Source: JBHENW01 sp046261875
Lineage (GTDB): Bacteria > Acidobacteriota > Thermoanaerobaculia > UBA5066 > Gp7-AA6
Assembly (NCBI GenBank): GCA_046261875.1
Contig: JBHENW010000164.1
Location: forward strand, 1 to 7,959
DNA: 7,959 nt
Direction: 5' to 3'
Notes under the pieces: generated by a model
What the model was told of the DNA's origin: nothing
What the model saw: only the letters and a program-made list of their open reading frames with translations
Databases searched by the model: none
Shown here: positions 1-6,445 of the stretch, piece by piece
Layout of the letters: every line of letters starts with the position of its first letter
Position numbering within the stretch: the first letter of the stretch is position 1
Made by a program: the position numbers and the translations under genes

Positions 1-1230
1 CGCGAGCCGATCGTCCTGACGGAGGCGAGCGGCGACGAGGTCGTCGACGCCGACGGCCGTGCCTACCTGGACTTCTTCGGCGGCATCCTCACGACCTCGA
101 TCGGCCATTGCCATCCGCAGGTCGTCCAGCGCGTCCGCGAGCAGGTGGGACGCCTCGGGCACACGTCCACGCTCTACCTCACGGAAGGCCAGGTAGAGGT
201 CGCGCGGAGGCTGGCGGAGCTCGCCCCGGGCCGTCTCCGAAAGTCCTTCTTCGTGAACAGCGGCACCGAGGCCGTCGAGACGGCGGTCATGATGGCGTGC
301 GTGTACACCGGGCGGAGCGAGGTCGTCGCCCTGCGCCACGCCTACTCCGGCCGCAGCATGCTGACGTCGAACATCACGGCGCATGGGACGTGGCGGCCCC
401 TGGCCAGCGCGGTGGCCGGCATCAAGCACGCGCTGGCGCCGTACCCCTACCGCTCGCCCTTCGGCGAGCAGTCGGAAGAGGAGGCCGCGGAGGCCTTCGC
501 GCGCGATCTCGAGGAGGTCATCGCCACGACGACCAGCGGGAAGCCGGCGGCTTTCATTGCGGAGCCGATCCTGGGCGTCGGCGGCTTCATCGTGCCTCCT
601 CGAGGCTACTTCCAGCGCGCCGCCGAGATCATCCGCGGTCACGGCGGACTCTTCATCGCCGACGAGGTCCAGACCGGCTTCGGCCGGACGGGCGGGCGGT
701 GGTTCGGCATCGAGCACTGGGAGGTGCAGCCCGATCTGATGGTGATGGCGAAGGGGATCGCGAACGGCTTCCCGGTCGGCGTGGCGATCGCCGGCGACGA
801 GGTGGCAGCGACGTGGTCGGCGAAGACGATCTCCACCTTCGGCGGAAACCCCGTCTCCATGGCCGCGGCCGAGGCTACGCTGGAGGTCATGGTGGAGGAG
901 GACACCCCCGCCCGCTCGACGGTCAGGGGGAGACAGCTGCGAGAAGGGCTCGACGAGCTCTCCGCGCGACATGAATGGATCGGCGAGGTCCGCGGCATGG
1001 GGCTGATGCAGGCGCTCGAGCTCGTGGAGGATCGCCGCACGAAGGAGCCGAGCCCCGGCCGGGCGGAAGCCGTACTGGAAGCCGCGAGGGAGGAGGGGCT
1101 GCTGGTGGGTCTCGGGGGGCTGCACGGGCAGGTGATCCGCCTCGGGCCGTCCATGCTGGTCACGGAGGAGCAGGTCGCCGAAGGGCTCGCGCGTCTGGGC
1201 CGCGCGTGCGAGCGCGCCGAGCGTGCGTAG
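1..1230 (+). CDS. Class III PLP-dependent aminotransferase, 5' end outside window
   Basis: This is a fold-type I transaminase of the ornithine/GABA/alanine-glyoxylate (AGXT2-like) group, which moves an amino group from an amino acid or omega/beta-amino acid to a 2-oxo acid using PLP in the cytosol. The reading frame is open from base 1 and already matches the family (DFFGGILTTSIGHCHP), so the start and perhaps 20-30 residues lie upstream; the in-frame GTG at 145 is internal. Counting residues from base 1: the phosphate-binding SGTE is at 87-90, the PLP-stacking Tyr115 in HAYSGRS, the ring-nitrogen aspartate in IADEVQTGFGRTGG at 221, the Schiff-base lysine in MAKGIANGFP at 251 (codon 751-753), and the cross-subunit threonine in TFGGNPVS at 279. 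All key residues are present. The C-terminal domain is complete. Its last eight bases overlap the next gene, pointing to an operon. Substrate cannot be read from the sequence; AGXT2-like or beta-alanine/GABA transaminase is the best guess. Confidence 0.93.
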   Translation, partial: REPIVLTEASGDEVVDADGRAYLDFFGGILTTSIGHCHPQVVQRVREQVGRLGHTSTLYLTEGQVEVARRLAELAPGRLRKSFFVNSGTEAVETAVMMACVYTGRSEVVALRHAYSGRSMLTSNITAHGTWRPLASAVAGIKHALAPYPYRSPFGEQSEEEAAEAFARDLEEVIATTTSGKPAAFIAEPILGVGGFIVPPRGYFQRAAEIIRGHGGLFIADEVQTGFGRTGGRWFGIEHWEVQPDLMVMAKGIANGFPVGVAIAGDEVAATWSAKTISTFGGNPVSMAAAEATLEVMVEEDTPARSTVRGRQLREGLDELSARHEWIGEVRGMGLMQALELVEDRRTKEPSPGRAEAVLEAAREEGLLVGLGGLHGQVIRLGPSMLVTEEQVAEGLARLGRACERAERA

Positions 1231-2473
1231 CGCCGCAGGCATCCCGCTGCTGGCGCTGGTCGCCCTGGCCGGCGCCGCCGACATCGGCCCGGTGGCGGCT
1301 CAGCAGCAGGCCCGCGCGCGCGATCTCGGCGTGCCCTTCGACGGCGACCCGGGACGCTTCAATGCCATCACCGACGTGGCGGGCGTCGAGGTCGGCCACA
1401 CGACGCTCGTCTCGGGCAACGGCAGGCTCGTGGTCGGCGAGGGGCCGGTGCGGACCGGCGTCACGGCGATTCACCCGCGGGGGAAGCAGTCGTCGGACCC
1501 GGTGATGGGCGCATGGTTCGCGCTGAACGGCAACGGGGAGATGACCGGTACGACCTGGATCGACGAGTCCGGGTTCCTGGAGGGGCCTGTGCTGATCACG
1601 AACACGCACAGCGTCGGCGTCGTCCGCGACGCGACGATCGCCTGGCAGGCCGAGCACCACCCAGACTTCCTCTGGGCGCTGCCCGTGGTCGCGGAGACCT
1701 ACGACGGACCGCTCAACGACATCAACGGCTTTCACGTCAAGCCCGAGCACGTCTTCGGCGCGCTCGACGGTGCCGCGTCGGGTCCGGTGGCGGAGGGGAG
1801 CGTCGGCGGCGGCACGGGCATGATCTGCAACGGCTTCAAGGGCGGGATCGGCACCGCGTCGCGCAAGCTCGCGGCGCAGGCGGGCGGATACACCGTCGGA
1901 GTGATCGTCCAGTGCAACTACGGCAGCCAGCGCGGGCTGCGCATCGCGGGCGTGCCGGTGGGGCAGGAGATCCAGGACCTCGGGCTCTGCTTCGAGACCG
2001 CGGAGCCGCCTTCGCAGGAGTTCCTGCGAGGGCTTCCGAGATGCTCCGCCCAGGGCGCGTCGGCTCCGGAGCCGCCGCGCGCCGAGCTGGGCTCGATCAT
2101 CATCGTGGTCGCCACCGATGCCCCGCTCCTGCCGCACCAGCTGGAGCGCGTGGTGAAGCGGGCGGCGCTCGGCATCGGGCGCGAAGGAGGCATCGCCAGC
2201 AACGGCTCCGGCGACATCTTCGTCGCCTTCTCCACCGCCAACCCGGGAGCGGCCGCCGACTCGGGCACGGTCGCTCTGACGATGCTCCCGAACGAGAGGC
2301 TGGACCCGCTCTTTCTCGCCACGGTTCAGGCGACCGAAGAGGCGATCACGAACGCCATGGTGGCTGCCGAGACGATGACGGGTGCCGATGGGCTTCGCGT
2401 CCATGCTCTCCCGCACGAGCGCCTGCGCGAGGCGCTGGCGAAGTACGGCCGCCTCGCCCCTGGGTCGCGGTAG
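1223..2473 (+). CDS. Secreted P1-family (DmpA/BapA-type) self-cleaving aminopeptidase
   Basis: This 416-residue protein belongs to peptidase family S58 (P1; DmpA, BapA), Ntn-fold enzymes made as a precursor that cuts itself into two chains and then removes N-terminal amino acids from peptides, amides or esters; some members prefer beta- or D-residues. The hydrophobic segment at 7-26 followed by VAA/QQQ looks like a signal peptide with cleavage after Ala26, so a periplasmic location is likely. The expected cleavage bond is Gly290-Ser291 in ELGSIIIVVATDAP, making Ser291 (codon 2093-2095) the nucleophile. Ser329 and Asp331 in SNGSGD lie +38 and +40 from it, the spacing I recall for Ser250/Ser288/Glu290 of BapA. 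Tyr160 and Asn232 are 72 apart, as are Tyr146 and Asn218 of DmpA. Other signatures are GGGTGM (195-200) and KGGIGTASR (206-214). The GTG start at 1223 overlaps the aminotransferase stop and has no clear ribosome site, so translational coupling is likely; the exact start is uncertain. The segment before the cleavage site is longer than in DmpA and carries Cys256 and Cys274. Confidence 0.93.
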   Translation: MRSAAGIPLLALVALAGAADIGPVAAQQQARARDLGVPFDGDPGRFNAITDVAGVEVGHTTLVSGNGRLVVGEGPVRTGVTAIHPRGKQSSDPVMGAWFALNGNGEMTGTTWIDESGFLEGPVLITNTHSVGVVRDATIAWQAEHHPDFLWALPVVAETYDGPLNDINGFHVKPEHVFGALDGAASGPVAEGSVGGGTGMICNGFKGGIGTASRKLAAQAGGYTVGVIVQCNYGSQRGLRIAGVPVGQEIQDLGLCFETAEPPSQEFLRGLPRCSAQGASAPEPPRAELGSIIIVVATDAPLLPHQLERVVKRAALGIGREGGIASNGSGDIFVAFSTANPGAAADSGTVALTMLPNERLDPLFLATVQATEEAITNAMVAAETMTGADGLRVHALPHERLREALAKYGRLAPGSR

Positions 2474-2530
2474 CCGGTCCGCACGCGAGTCGCCGCTGCT
2501 CAAGGGCGCCGCCGGACCCGACAGGACGCC

Positions 2531-2537
2531 GGGGAGG
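2531..2537 (+). promoter_or_regulatory. Ribosome binding site of the VOC-protein gene
   Basis: GGGGAGG lies five bases before the ATG at 2543. It is a strong Shine-Dalgarno match and fixes that start. The 69 bases between the peptidase stop and this ATG otherwise show no promoter that I can support. Confidence 0.7.
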
Positions 2538-2542
2538 TCGCG

Positions 2543-2980
2543 ATGACGGATCTGCTCGCCAACGTGGACGTCGACGATCTCGAGAAGGCCGTTGCGTTCT
2601 ACGGCCGCGGGCTCGGGCTGACGGTCGGCCGCCGGTTCGGGACGGGGGCGGTCGAGATGCTCGGGGCTTCGTGTCCCCTCTACCTGCTCGTCAAGCCGCA
2701 GGGCAGCCCGGCCGGTGTGGAAGGCGGCCCCGTGCGCGATTACCGCCGCCACTGGACGCCCGTGCACCTCGACTTCGTCGTCACGGACCTCGAGTCGGCG
2801 GTCCGACGCGCGGAGCTCGCGGGAGCTGCGCTCGAGGGCGAGATTCGGACGCAGGCCTGGGGGCGCATGGCCAACCTGGCGGACCCGTTCGGTCACGGCT
2901 TCTGCCTGCTGGAGTTCAGGGGACGCGGGTACGACGAGGTCGCGGACGGCGGGACCTCACACTCGGGGCAGGAGGAGTGA
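2543..2980 (+). CDS. VOC-fold protein (glyoxalase/bleomycin-resistance/dioxygenase superfamily)
   Basis: This 145-residue protein has the two beta-alpha-beta-beta-beta halves of the vicinal oxygen chelate fold. Repeat one is LLANVDVDDLEKAVAFY (residues 4-20) and repeat two is PVHLDFVVTDLESAVRRA (73-90), followed by the usual DPFGHGFCLLEF ending (114-125). VOC enzymes usually hold one divalent metal through four side chains, two from each half. Here the second-half ligands are present (His75 and Glu124), but the first-half positions align with Leu5 and roughly Val50, so a classic glyoxalase I metal site is unlikely. The protein may bind a small ligand or work as a dimer without that metal; no substrate can be named. 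The start is set by a strong ribosome site at 2531. The next gene begins two bases after this stop and uses a ribosome site inside this gene's last codons, so the two are almost certainly co-transcribed and possibly translationally coupled. Confidence 0.88.
   Translation: MTDLLANVDVDDLEKAVAFYGRGLGLTVGRRFGTGAVEMLGASCPLYLLVKPQGSPAGVEGGPVRDYRRHWTPVHLDFVVTDLESAVRRAELAGAALEGEIRTQAWGRMANLADPFGHGFCLLEFRGRGYDEVADGGTSHSGQEE
2971..2977 (+). promoter_or_regulatory. Ribosome binding site of the 2983 membrane-protein gene
   Basis: GGAGGAG sits inside the last codons of the VOC gene, five bases before the ATG at 2983. It chooses this start over far-upstream starts in the same open frame, which runs back to about 1513 only because GC-rich DNA has few stops. 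Confidence 0.7.
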
Positions 2981-2982
2981 CG

Positions 2983-3543
2983 ATGGTGACGATTCCGATG
3001 CTCTGGGCTCCGATCCTGATCTCCACCGTGCTCGTGTTCCTGGCGAGCTTCCTCTTGTGGATGGTGCTCCCGTTCCACCGGCGGGACTATCGGGGGCTGC
3101 CGGACGAGGCGAGCGTCGCCGAAGCCCTGCGGCGGCAGGACGCCGGACCGGGCCAGTACCACATCCCCTGGGCCGCCGATCGGGCCGCGAGGAAGGACCC
3201 CGAGTTCATGAGACGCATGAAGCAGGGACCGGCGGGATTCCTCACCCTGGTCGAGCCCGGAGCGCCGAACATGGCCAAGTCCCTGGGCAGCTGGCTCGTG
3301 TACGTCCTCGTGATCTCCTTCTTCCTCGCCTACCTGGCGAGCCGCACGCTTCCGGCGGCGACGGATTACCTGCAGGTCTTCCGCGTCGTCGGGACCGTGG
3401 CGGTCCTCGCCTACTCCGGAGCCGTGATCCCGGGTGCGATCTGGTTCGGCAGGCCGTGGGGAAACGTGATCCGGGACGTGATGGACGGCGTCGTCTACGG
3501 CCTGCTGACGGCCGGCACGTTCGGCTGGCTGTGGCCGCGCTGA
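2983..3543 (+). CDS. Four-helix membrane protein of unknown function
   Basis: I do not recognise a named family for this 186-residue protein. Four hydrophobic stretches are visible: residues about 7-30 (ILISTVLVFLASFLLWMVLP), 102-122 (WLVYVLVISFFLAYL), 133-156 and 165-184. Between the first and second lies a charged soluble stretch of roughly 70 residues with HRRDYRGLPDEASVAEALR (32-50), GPGQYHIPW (55-63) and FMRRMKQGPAGFLTLVEPG (75-93). The DEASVAEALR part resembles a short helix and the GQYHIPW part a loop, giving a membrane anchor, a soluble segment, then a three-helix bundle ending in WLWPR. An even number of helices puts both ends on the same side. The start is the ATG at 2983, two bases after the VOC gene, with GGAGGAG in front; the open frame extending upstream is only a shadow of the peptidase gene. 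It closes the plus-strand cluster and faces the ligase gene. Its role is unknown; operon position is the only functional hint. Confidence 0.85.
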   Translation: MVTIPMLWAPILISTVLVFLASFLLWMVLPFHRRDYRGLPDEASVAEALRRQDAGPGQYHIPWAADRAARKDPEFMRRMKQGPAGFLTLVEPGAPNMAKSLGSWLVYVLVISFFLAYLASRTLPAATDYLQVFRVVGTVAVLAYSGAVIPGAIWFGRPWGNVIRDVMDGVVYGLLTAGTFGWLWPR

Positions 3544-3586
3544 GGCCCGCGTGGGGACGCGCTCGTCGTCGGCACCGGGGCGGGCC
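3544..3586. terminator. Possible hairpin between convergent genes
   Basis: GGCCCGC (3544-3550) and GCGGGCC (3580-3586) form a perfect seven-base inverted repeat in the 54-base gap between two convergent stop codons. The location suits a shared terminator. The 29-base loop is long and no T-run follows on either strand, and short GC palindromes are common by chance in such DNA, so this is only a weak candidate. Confidence 0.25.
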
Positions 3587-3597
3587 AAGCCGGCGCG

Positions 3598-5169
3598 CTA
3601 GCCCGCCGATCGCCTCCCGAGGGCCCCGGACGACGAGCGGTCGAAGATGCCGCGCACCGTATCGACCGTGTCCGCGTCCGCCGGTGCCTTGTCGGGGCGG
3701 TAGCCCTTCACGCGGGCGAAACGCAGCGCCATGCCGCCCGGGTAACGCGGGCTGGCCTGGATGCCGTCGAAGGCGATCTCCACGACCAGCTCCGGCCGCA
3801 CGCGCACGATCCAGTCCTCCCGTGACGCCTCGCGGGCGAGCAGCTCGCGCGTCTGCCAGGCGAGCATCTCGTCGGTCAGTCCCTTGAAGGTCTTCCCGAG
3901 CATCACGAACCCGCCGCTGGAGGCGTCGCGCGCGCCGAGGTGGAGATTGCTGAGGAAGCCCTGCCGCCGGCCGTGACCCCACTCGGCGGCCAGGATCACC
4001 AGGTCGAGCGTATGGGCGGCCTTCACCTTGATCCATCCCGAGCCCCGGTGGCCGGCCTCGTAGCTGGAGCGCAGGTCCTTCACCATCACGCCTTCGTGGC
4101 CCTTGCGCAGCGCCGCGTCCAGGAACTCCGCCGCGGCCGCCGGCCCCGGCGCGAGGAGACGCGGCACGATCATCTGGACGGGAAGCGCGCCGGCCAGCGC
4201 GGTGAAGCGATCGGCCGCGGGCCGGTCCAGCAGGTCCTCTCCGTCGAGATGCAGCACGTCGAAGAAGAAGGGCGAGAGCGGTAGCTCGCGGCGCGCGGCG
4301 TCGACCTCGAGCCTGCGACCGAAACGCTGCATCGTGGACTGGAACGGCCTCGGGGAGCCGTCCTCCCGCAGCGCGATCACCTCACCGTCCAGGACCAGGC
4401 TGCGGGCCGAGAGCGAGGCCATGCACTCGACCACCTCCGGCACCGCCGCCGTGACGTCGTTCAGCCGGCGCGAGAACGCGCGCACCTCGCCGCCCTGCTT
4501 GTGCACCTGCACGCGCGCCCCGTCGATCTTCCATTCGACGGCGGCTTCCTCCAGCCCTTCCAGCGCCTCCGTCAGGCTTCCGGCGGATTGAGCCAGCATC
4601 GGCTGCAACGGGCGGAGCAGTTGCACCGAAAAACCCGCGAGGCCGTGGCTCCCGTGGACGAGCACCGCTCTGGCGACCTCGCGCAGGTCGCCGGAGAGGA
4701 GCAGCGCGCGGCGCACCTCGCCGGCTCCGATCCCGGCGGCGGACGCCAGAGCCTCGGTCATGACGCCCGCGAGAGCGCCCTGCCGCAGCTCTCCCAGCAC
4801 CAGCCGGCCAAGAAAGTCCCGCTCGGCGGCGGTGGCTCTGCGGAAGAGATCGGCGAGCAGACGATGTCGCGCGGCCGCCGAGCCGCGCCCGCTCGTGCGC
4901 GCGATCCGCTCGAACGCCGCATCGACCTCCGGGAGCGTGAGGGTGGGGGCGCCGGCGGGCGGCGTCCGCTCGAGCTCGCGCACGGTTGCCCAACCCAGAC
5001 CGATGCGCCCCTGGCGGAGCTCGCCGGAAAGACAGGCCACTGCGGCGTCGATCTCGCCGGGCTCGAGCCGACGGAGCAGCGCCGCCAGGCACGCGATCTT
5101 CTCGTTGCGCGCGCGCGTCGCGGCCACGTGCTCCGAGGTCTCGACGATCTCAGCGAGCCGCAGGGGCAC
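3598..5169 (-). CDS. ATP-dependent DNA ligase (LigB / archaeal type)
   Basis: This 523-residue enzyme seals DNA nicks by transferring AMP from ATP to an active-site lysine, then to the 5' phosphate. Residues about 1-190 form the helical DNA-binding domain (AEIVETSEHVAATRAR; LSGELRQGRIGLGW), followed by the adenylation domain and an OB domain. All nucleotidyltransferase motifs are visible: motif I EWKIDGAR with Lys214 (codon 4528-4530), Ia SRRLND (233-238), III FFFDVLHLDG (301-310), IV EGVMVKD (359-365), V WIKVKA (379-384) and VI RFARVKGYRPDK (483-494). Length and layout match mycobacterial LigB and archaeal replicative ligases, not the NHEJ LigD; no Ku, polymerase or nuclease partner is nearby. 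In bacteria, which replicate with NAD-dependent LigA, such ligases are usually accessory repair enzymes. I chose the GTG at 5169 because homologues begin close to this point. A TTG at 5202 would add 11 residues and overlap the upstream stop as TTGA. Neither start has a clear ribosome site. Confidence 0.93.
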   Translation of the reverse strand: MPLRLAEIVETSEHVAATRARNEKIACLAALLRRLEPGEIDAAVACLSGELRQGRIGLGWATVRELERTPPAGAPTLTLPEVDAAFERIARTSGRGSAAARHRLLADLFRRATAAERDFLGRLVLGELRQGALAGVMTEALASAAGIGAGEVRRALLLSGDLREVARAVLVHGSHGLAGFSVQLLRPLQPMLAQSAGSLTEALEGLEEAAVEWKIDGARVQVHKQGGEVRAFSRRLNDVTAAVPEVVECMASLSARSLVLDGEVIALREDGSPRPFQSTMQRFGRRLEVDAARRELPLSPFFFDVLHLDGEDLLDRPAADRFTALAGALPVQMIVPRLLAPGPAAAAEFLDAALRKGHEGVMVKDLRSSYEAGHRGSGWIKVKAAHTLDLVILAAEWGHGRRQGFLSNLHLGARDASSGGFVMLGKTFKGLTDEMLAWQTRELLAREASREDWIVRVRPELVVEIAFDGIQASPRYPGGMALRFARVKGYRPDKAPADADTVDTVRGIFDRSSSGALGRRSAG

Positions 5170-5198
5170 GGCGTGGCCGGCGTCGGGTGCGGCGTCCG

Positions 5199-6245
5199 TC
5201 AAGAGTCGAACCAAGACCCGGTCAGCTCCACCTCGCACAGCTCCGTCGCTCGGTCGCAGTCGTCGCGGTCCACGACGACGTGAAGACGGCCGCGCGTCAC
5301 GTCCGCCAGCTGCAGGCCTTCGATCTTTCCGTCGAACAGCTCTCCATGTGAGTCCATCACGGACGTCCACCGCACCCGGCCGGCTCCATCGAACACGCCA
5401 AGCACCGAGCCGGTGACGGGGCCGTCCCGTGTGACGTCGGGCGAGGCCTCGGCCACGGCGGAGAAGAGCACCCGTCCTGCGCCGAGTGTCGCATCCGTGA
5501 AGCCCAGCCGCAGCCCTCCGAGCGTCCCCAAGTGGACCTGCACGATGCGGGAGGGCCGAGGCGGCGCCACGTGCTCGGGATCCTCCAGGTGAGAGAGGAG
5601 CTGCAGCCAGTCGAGGTCGCAAGTCGCATCCACGGGTCGAAGCCCGTCCCGCGGGCGGCCGTTGCCGCGGCCGAAGAGCCGGATCCGTCCGTCCACGAAC
5701 ACGGCGCCCTCGACGTTCAGCTCGCTGCCGGCGAAGTCCGGCGTCCGGCGCAGCTCTGCGTAGAGAGCGGCCGCCTCGACGAGGGTGACGTGCGGCGCGG
5801 GGAGGCTCCAGCCGCGCACGAGCGCGATGCTCTGGCGCGCCGGCGTGGAGCCGGACCCGAAGGCGAGCAGCCATTCCTCGCCGTCGCGGGAAACGACCGC
5901 GGCGGCCTCGAGGTCGAGCTTGGCGGCCTTGTTTTCGCGACGGTCGTCGAACTGACGCGCACCGCGGACGCCGCGGGGTAGGGACACGGAGTCCACCCGA
6001 GCGCTCGCCGGGTCGGTCACGGCCAGGAAGTTCGCGTCGTCCTGGATCACGACGAGCCTGCCCCCGATCCGTGCCAGGCTGGAGCCGGCCCGGACGTGTG
6101 CCGGCCGATCCAGCTTCGGATCGGCGCCCTCGGCATAGAGCAACGGAGTACAGCTGGCGATGGTGGCCGCCAGCGCCGGATCACGGGCCGCCGTCAATCG
6201 GCGAACCGGGCCGGCCAGCGAAGATTCGCTCCTGAAAACGGGCAT
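5199..6245 (-). CDS. Predicted beta-propeller protein of unknown function (possibly DUF6929-like)
   Basis: This 348-residue protein has no visible signal peptide or membrane helix, so it is probably cytosolic. It contains a recurring unit of a short acidic or glycine turn followed by two beta-strands: GSSLARIGGRLVVIQDD (54-70), DLEAAAVV (111-118), NVEGAVFV (177-184), TLGGLRLG (241-248) and KIEGLQLA (307-314). The last four begin 66, 64 and 66 residues apart, which fits propeller blades. Phrases such as VIQDDANFLAV and VVVDRDD recall phytase-like or DUF6929-type propellers; the family name is from memory and unverified. I chose the ATG at 6245 (MPVFRSESS). An open frame runs back to 6431, but those residues look like translated non-coding DNA and would cross the ribosome site of the divergent gene. 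The ribosome site here is weak (GGTGAG). The ligase gene follows within 29 bases on the same strand, so the two probably share a transcript. No enzymatic role can be assigned. Confidence 0.8.
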   Translation of the reverse strand: MPVFRSESSLAGPVRRLTAARDPALAATIASCTPLLYAEGADPKLDRPAHVRAGSSLARIGGRLVVIQDDANFLAVTDPASARVDSVSLPRGVRGARQFDDRRENKAAKLDLEAAAVVSRDGEEWLLAFGSGSTPARQSIALVRGWSLPAPHVTLVEAAALYAELRRTPDFAGSELNVEGAVFVDGRIRLFGRGNGRPRDGLRPVDATCDLDWLQLLSHLEDPEHVAPPRPSRIVQVHLGTLGGLRLGFTDATLGAGRVLFSAVAEASPDVTRDGPVTGSVLGVFDGAGRVRWTSVMDSHGELFDGKIEGLQLADVTRGRLHVVVDRDDCDRATELCEVELTGSWFDS

Positions 6246-6445
6246 GCGCCGAAGCTCACCGTTCAGGCCCTGCCGGGCAACTCGACCTCGCGCGCCGAGC
6301 CGGGAGTCGAGATCGCCGGCTGTACGTTGGCGGCCTCCGAATCCATCTTGAACGCTCGAGGGATCGGCTGCGAGGTCGAGGGTCACGGTTGGCGGGTCGT
6401 GGTCCAGCGCGGTCGCGGATCCTTCCCACACGAGAGGAGACGACG
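6246..6445. other. Divergent intergenic region
   Basis: These 200 bases separate the minus-strand propeller gene from the plus-strand zinc peptidase gene and should contain both promoters. I looked for -35/-10 pairs on both strands and found only partial matches, such as TTGGCG or TTGAAC on the plus strand without a good -10 at the right distance. No convincing operator palindrome, riboswitch or small RNA is visible. The only firm element is the ribosome site of the downstream gene at 6433-6440. Confidence 0.6.
6433..6440 (+). promoter_or_regulatory. Ribosome binding site of the zinc peptidase gene
   Basis: AGAGGAGA has an AGGAG core at 6435-6439, six bases before the ATG at 6446. It selects that start over an in-frame upstream start at 6389, which would add residues not seen in the family. 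Confidence 0.7.

Noticed and set aside
2476..2518. Inverted repeat GGTCCG/CGGACC between the peptidase and VOC genes
   Set aside because: The arms are only six bases with a 31-base loop and no T-run, so it is not distinguishable from chance in GC-rich DNA.
1160..2896. A 578-codon open frame on the minus strand across the peptidase and VOC genes
   Set aside because: It is rich in Arg, Gly, Ala and Asp/His with no recognisable domain, and lies antisense to two clear genes. Long antisense frames are expected where third positions are mostly G or C.
1513..2982. Upstream part of the long plus-strand frame that ends with the 2983 membrane protein
   Set aside because: The Arg/Gly-rich translation is an out-of-frame reading of the peptidase and VOC genes. 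The ribosome site at 2971 marks the true start at 2983.
3598..5169. DNA ligase as part of an NHEJ or ligase-associated repair operon
   Set aside because: The protein lacks LigD polymerase and nuclease domains and is of LigB type; no Ku, exonuclease or DEXH helicase gene is in the window.
6246..6431. N-terminal extension of the propeller protein to a start at 6431
   Set aside because: The extra residues are low in family-like character and would push the gene to within 15 bases of the divergent peptidase start, leaving little space for promoters.
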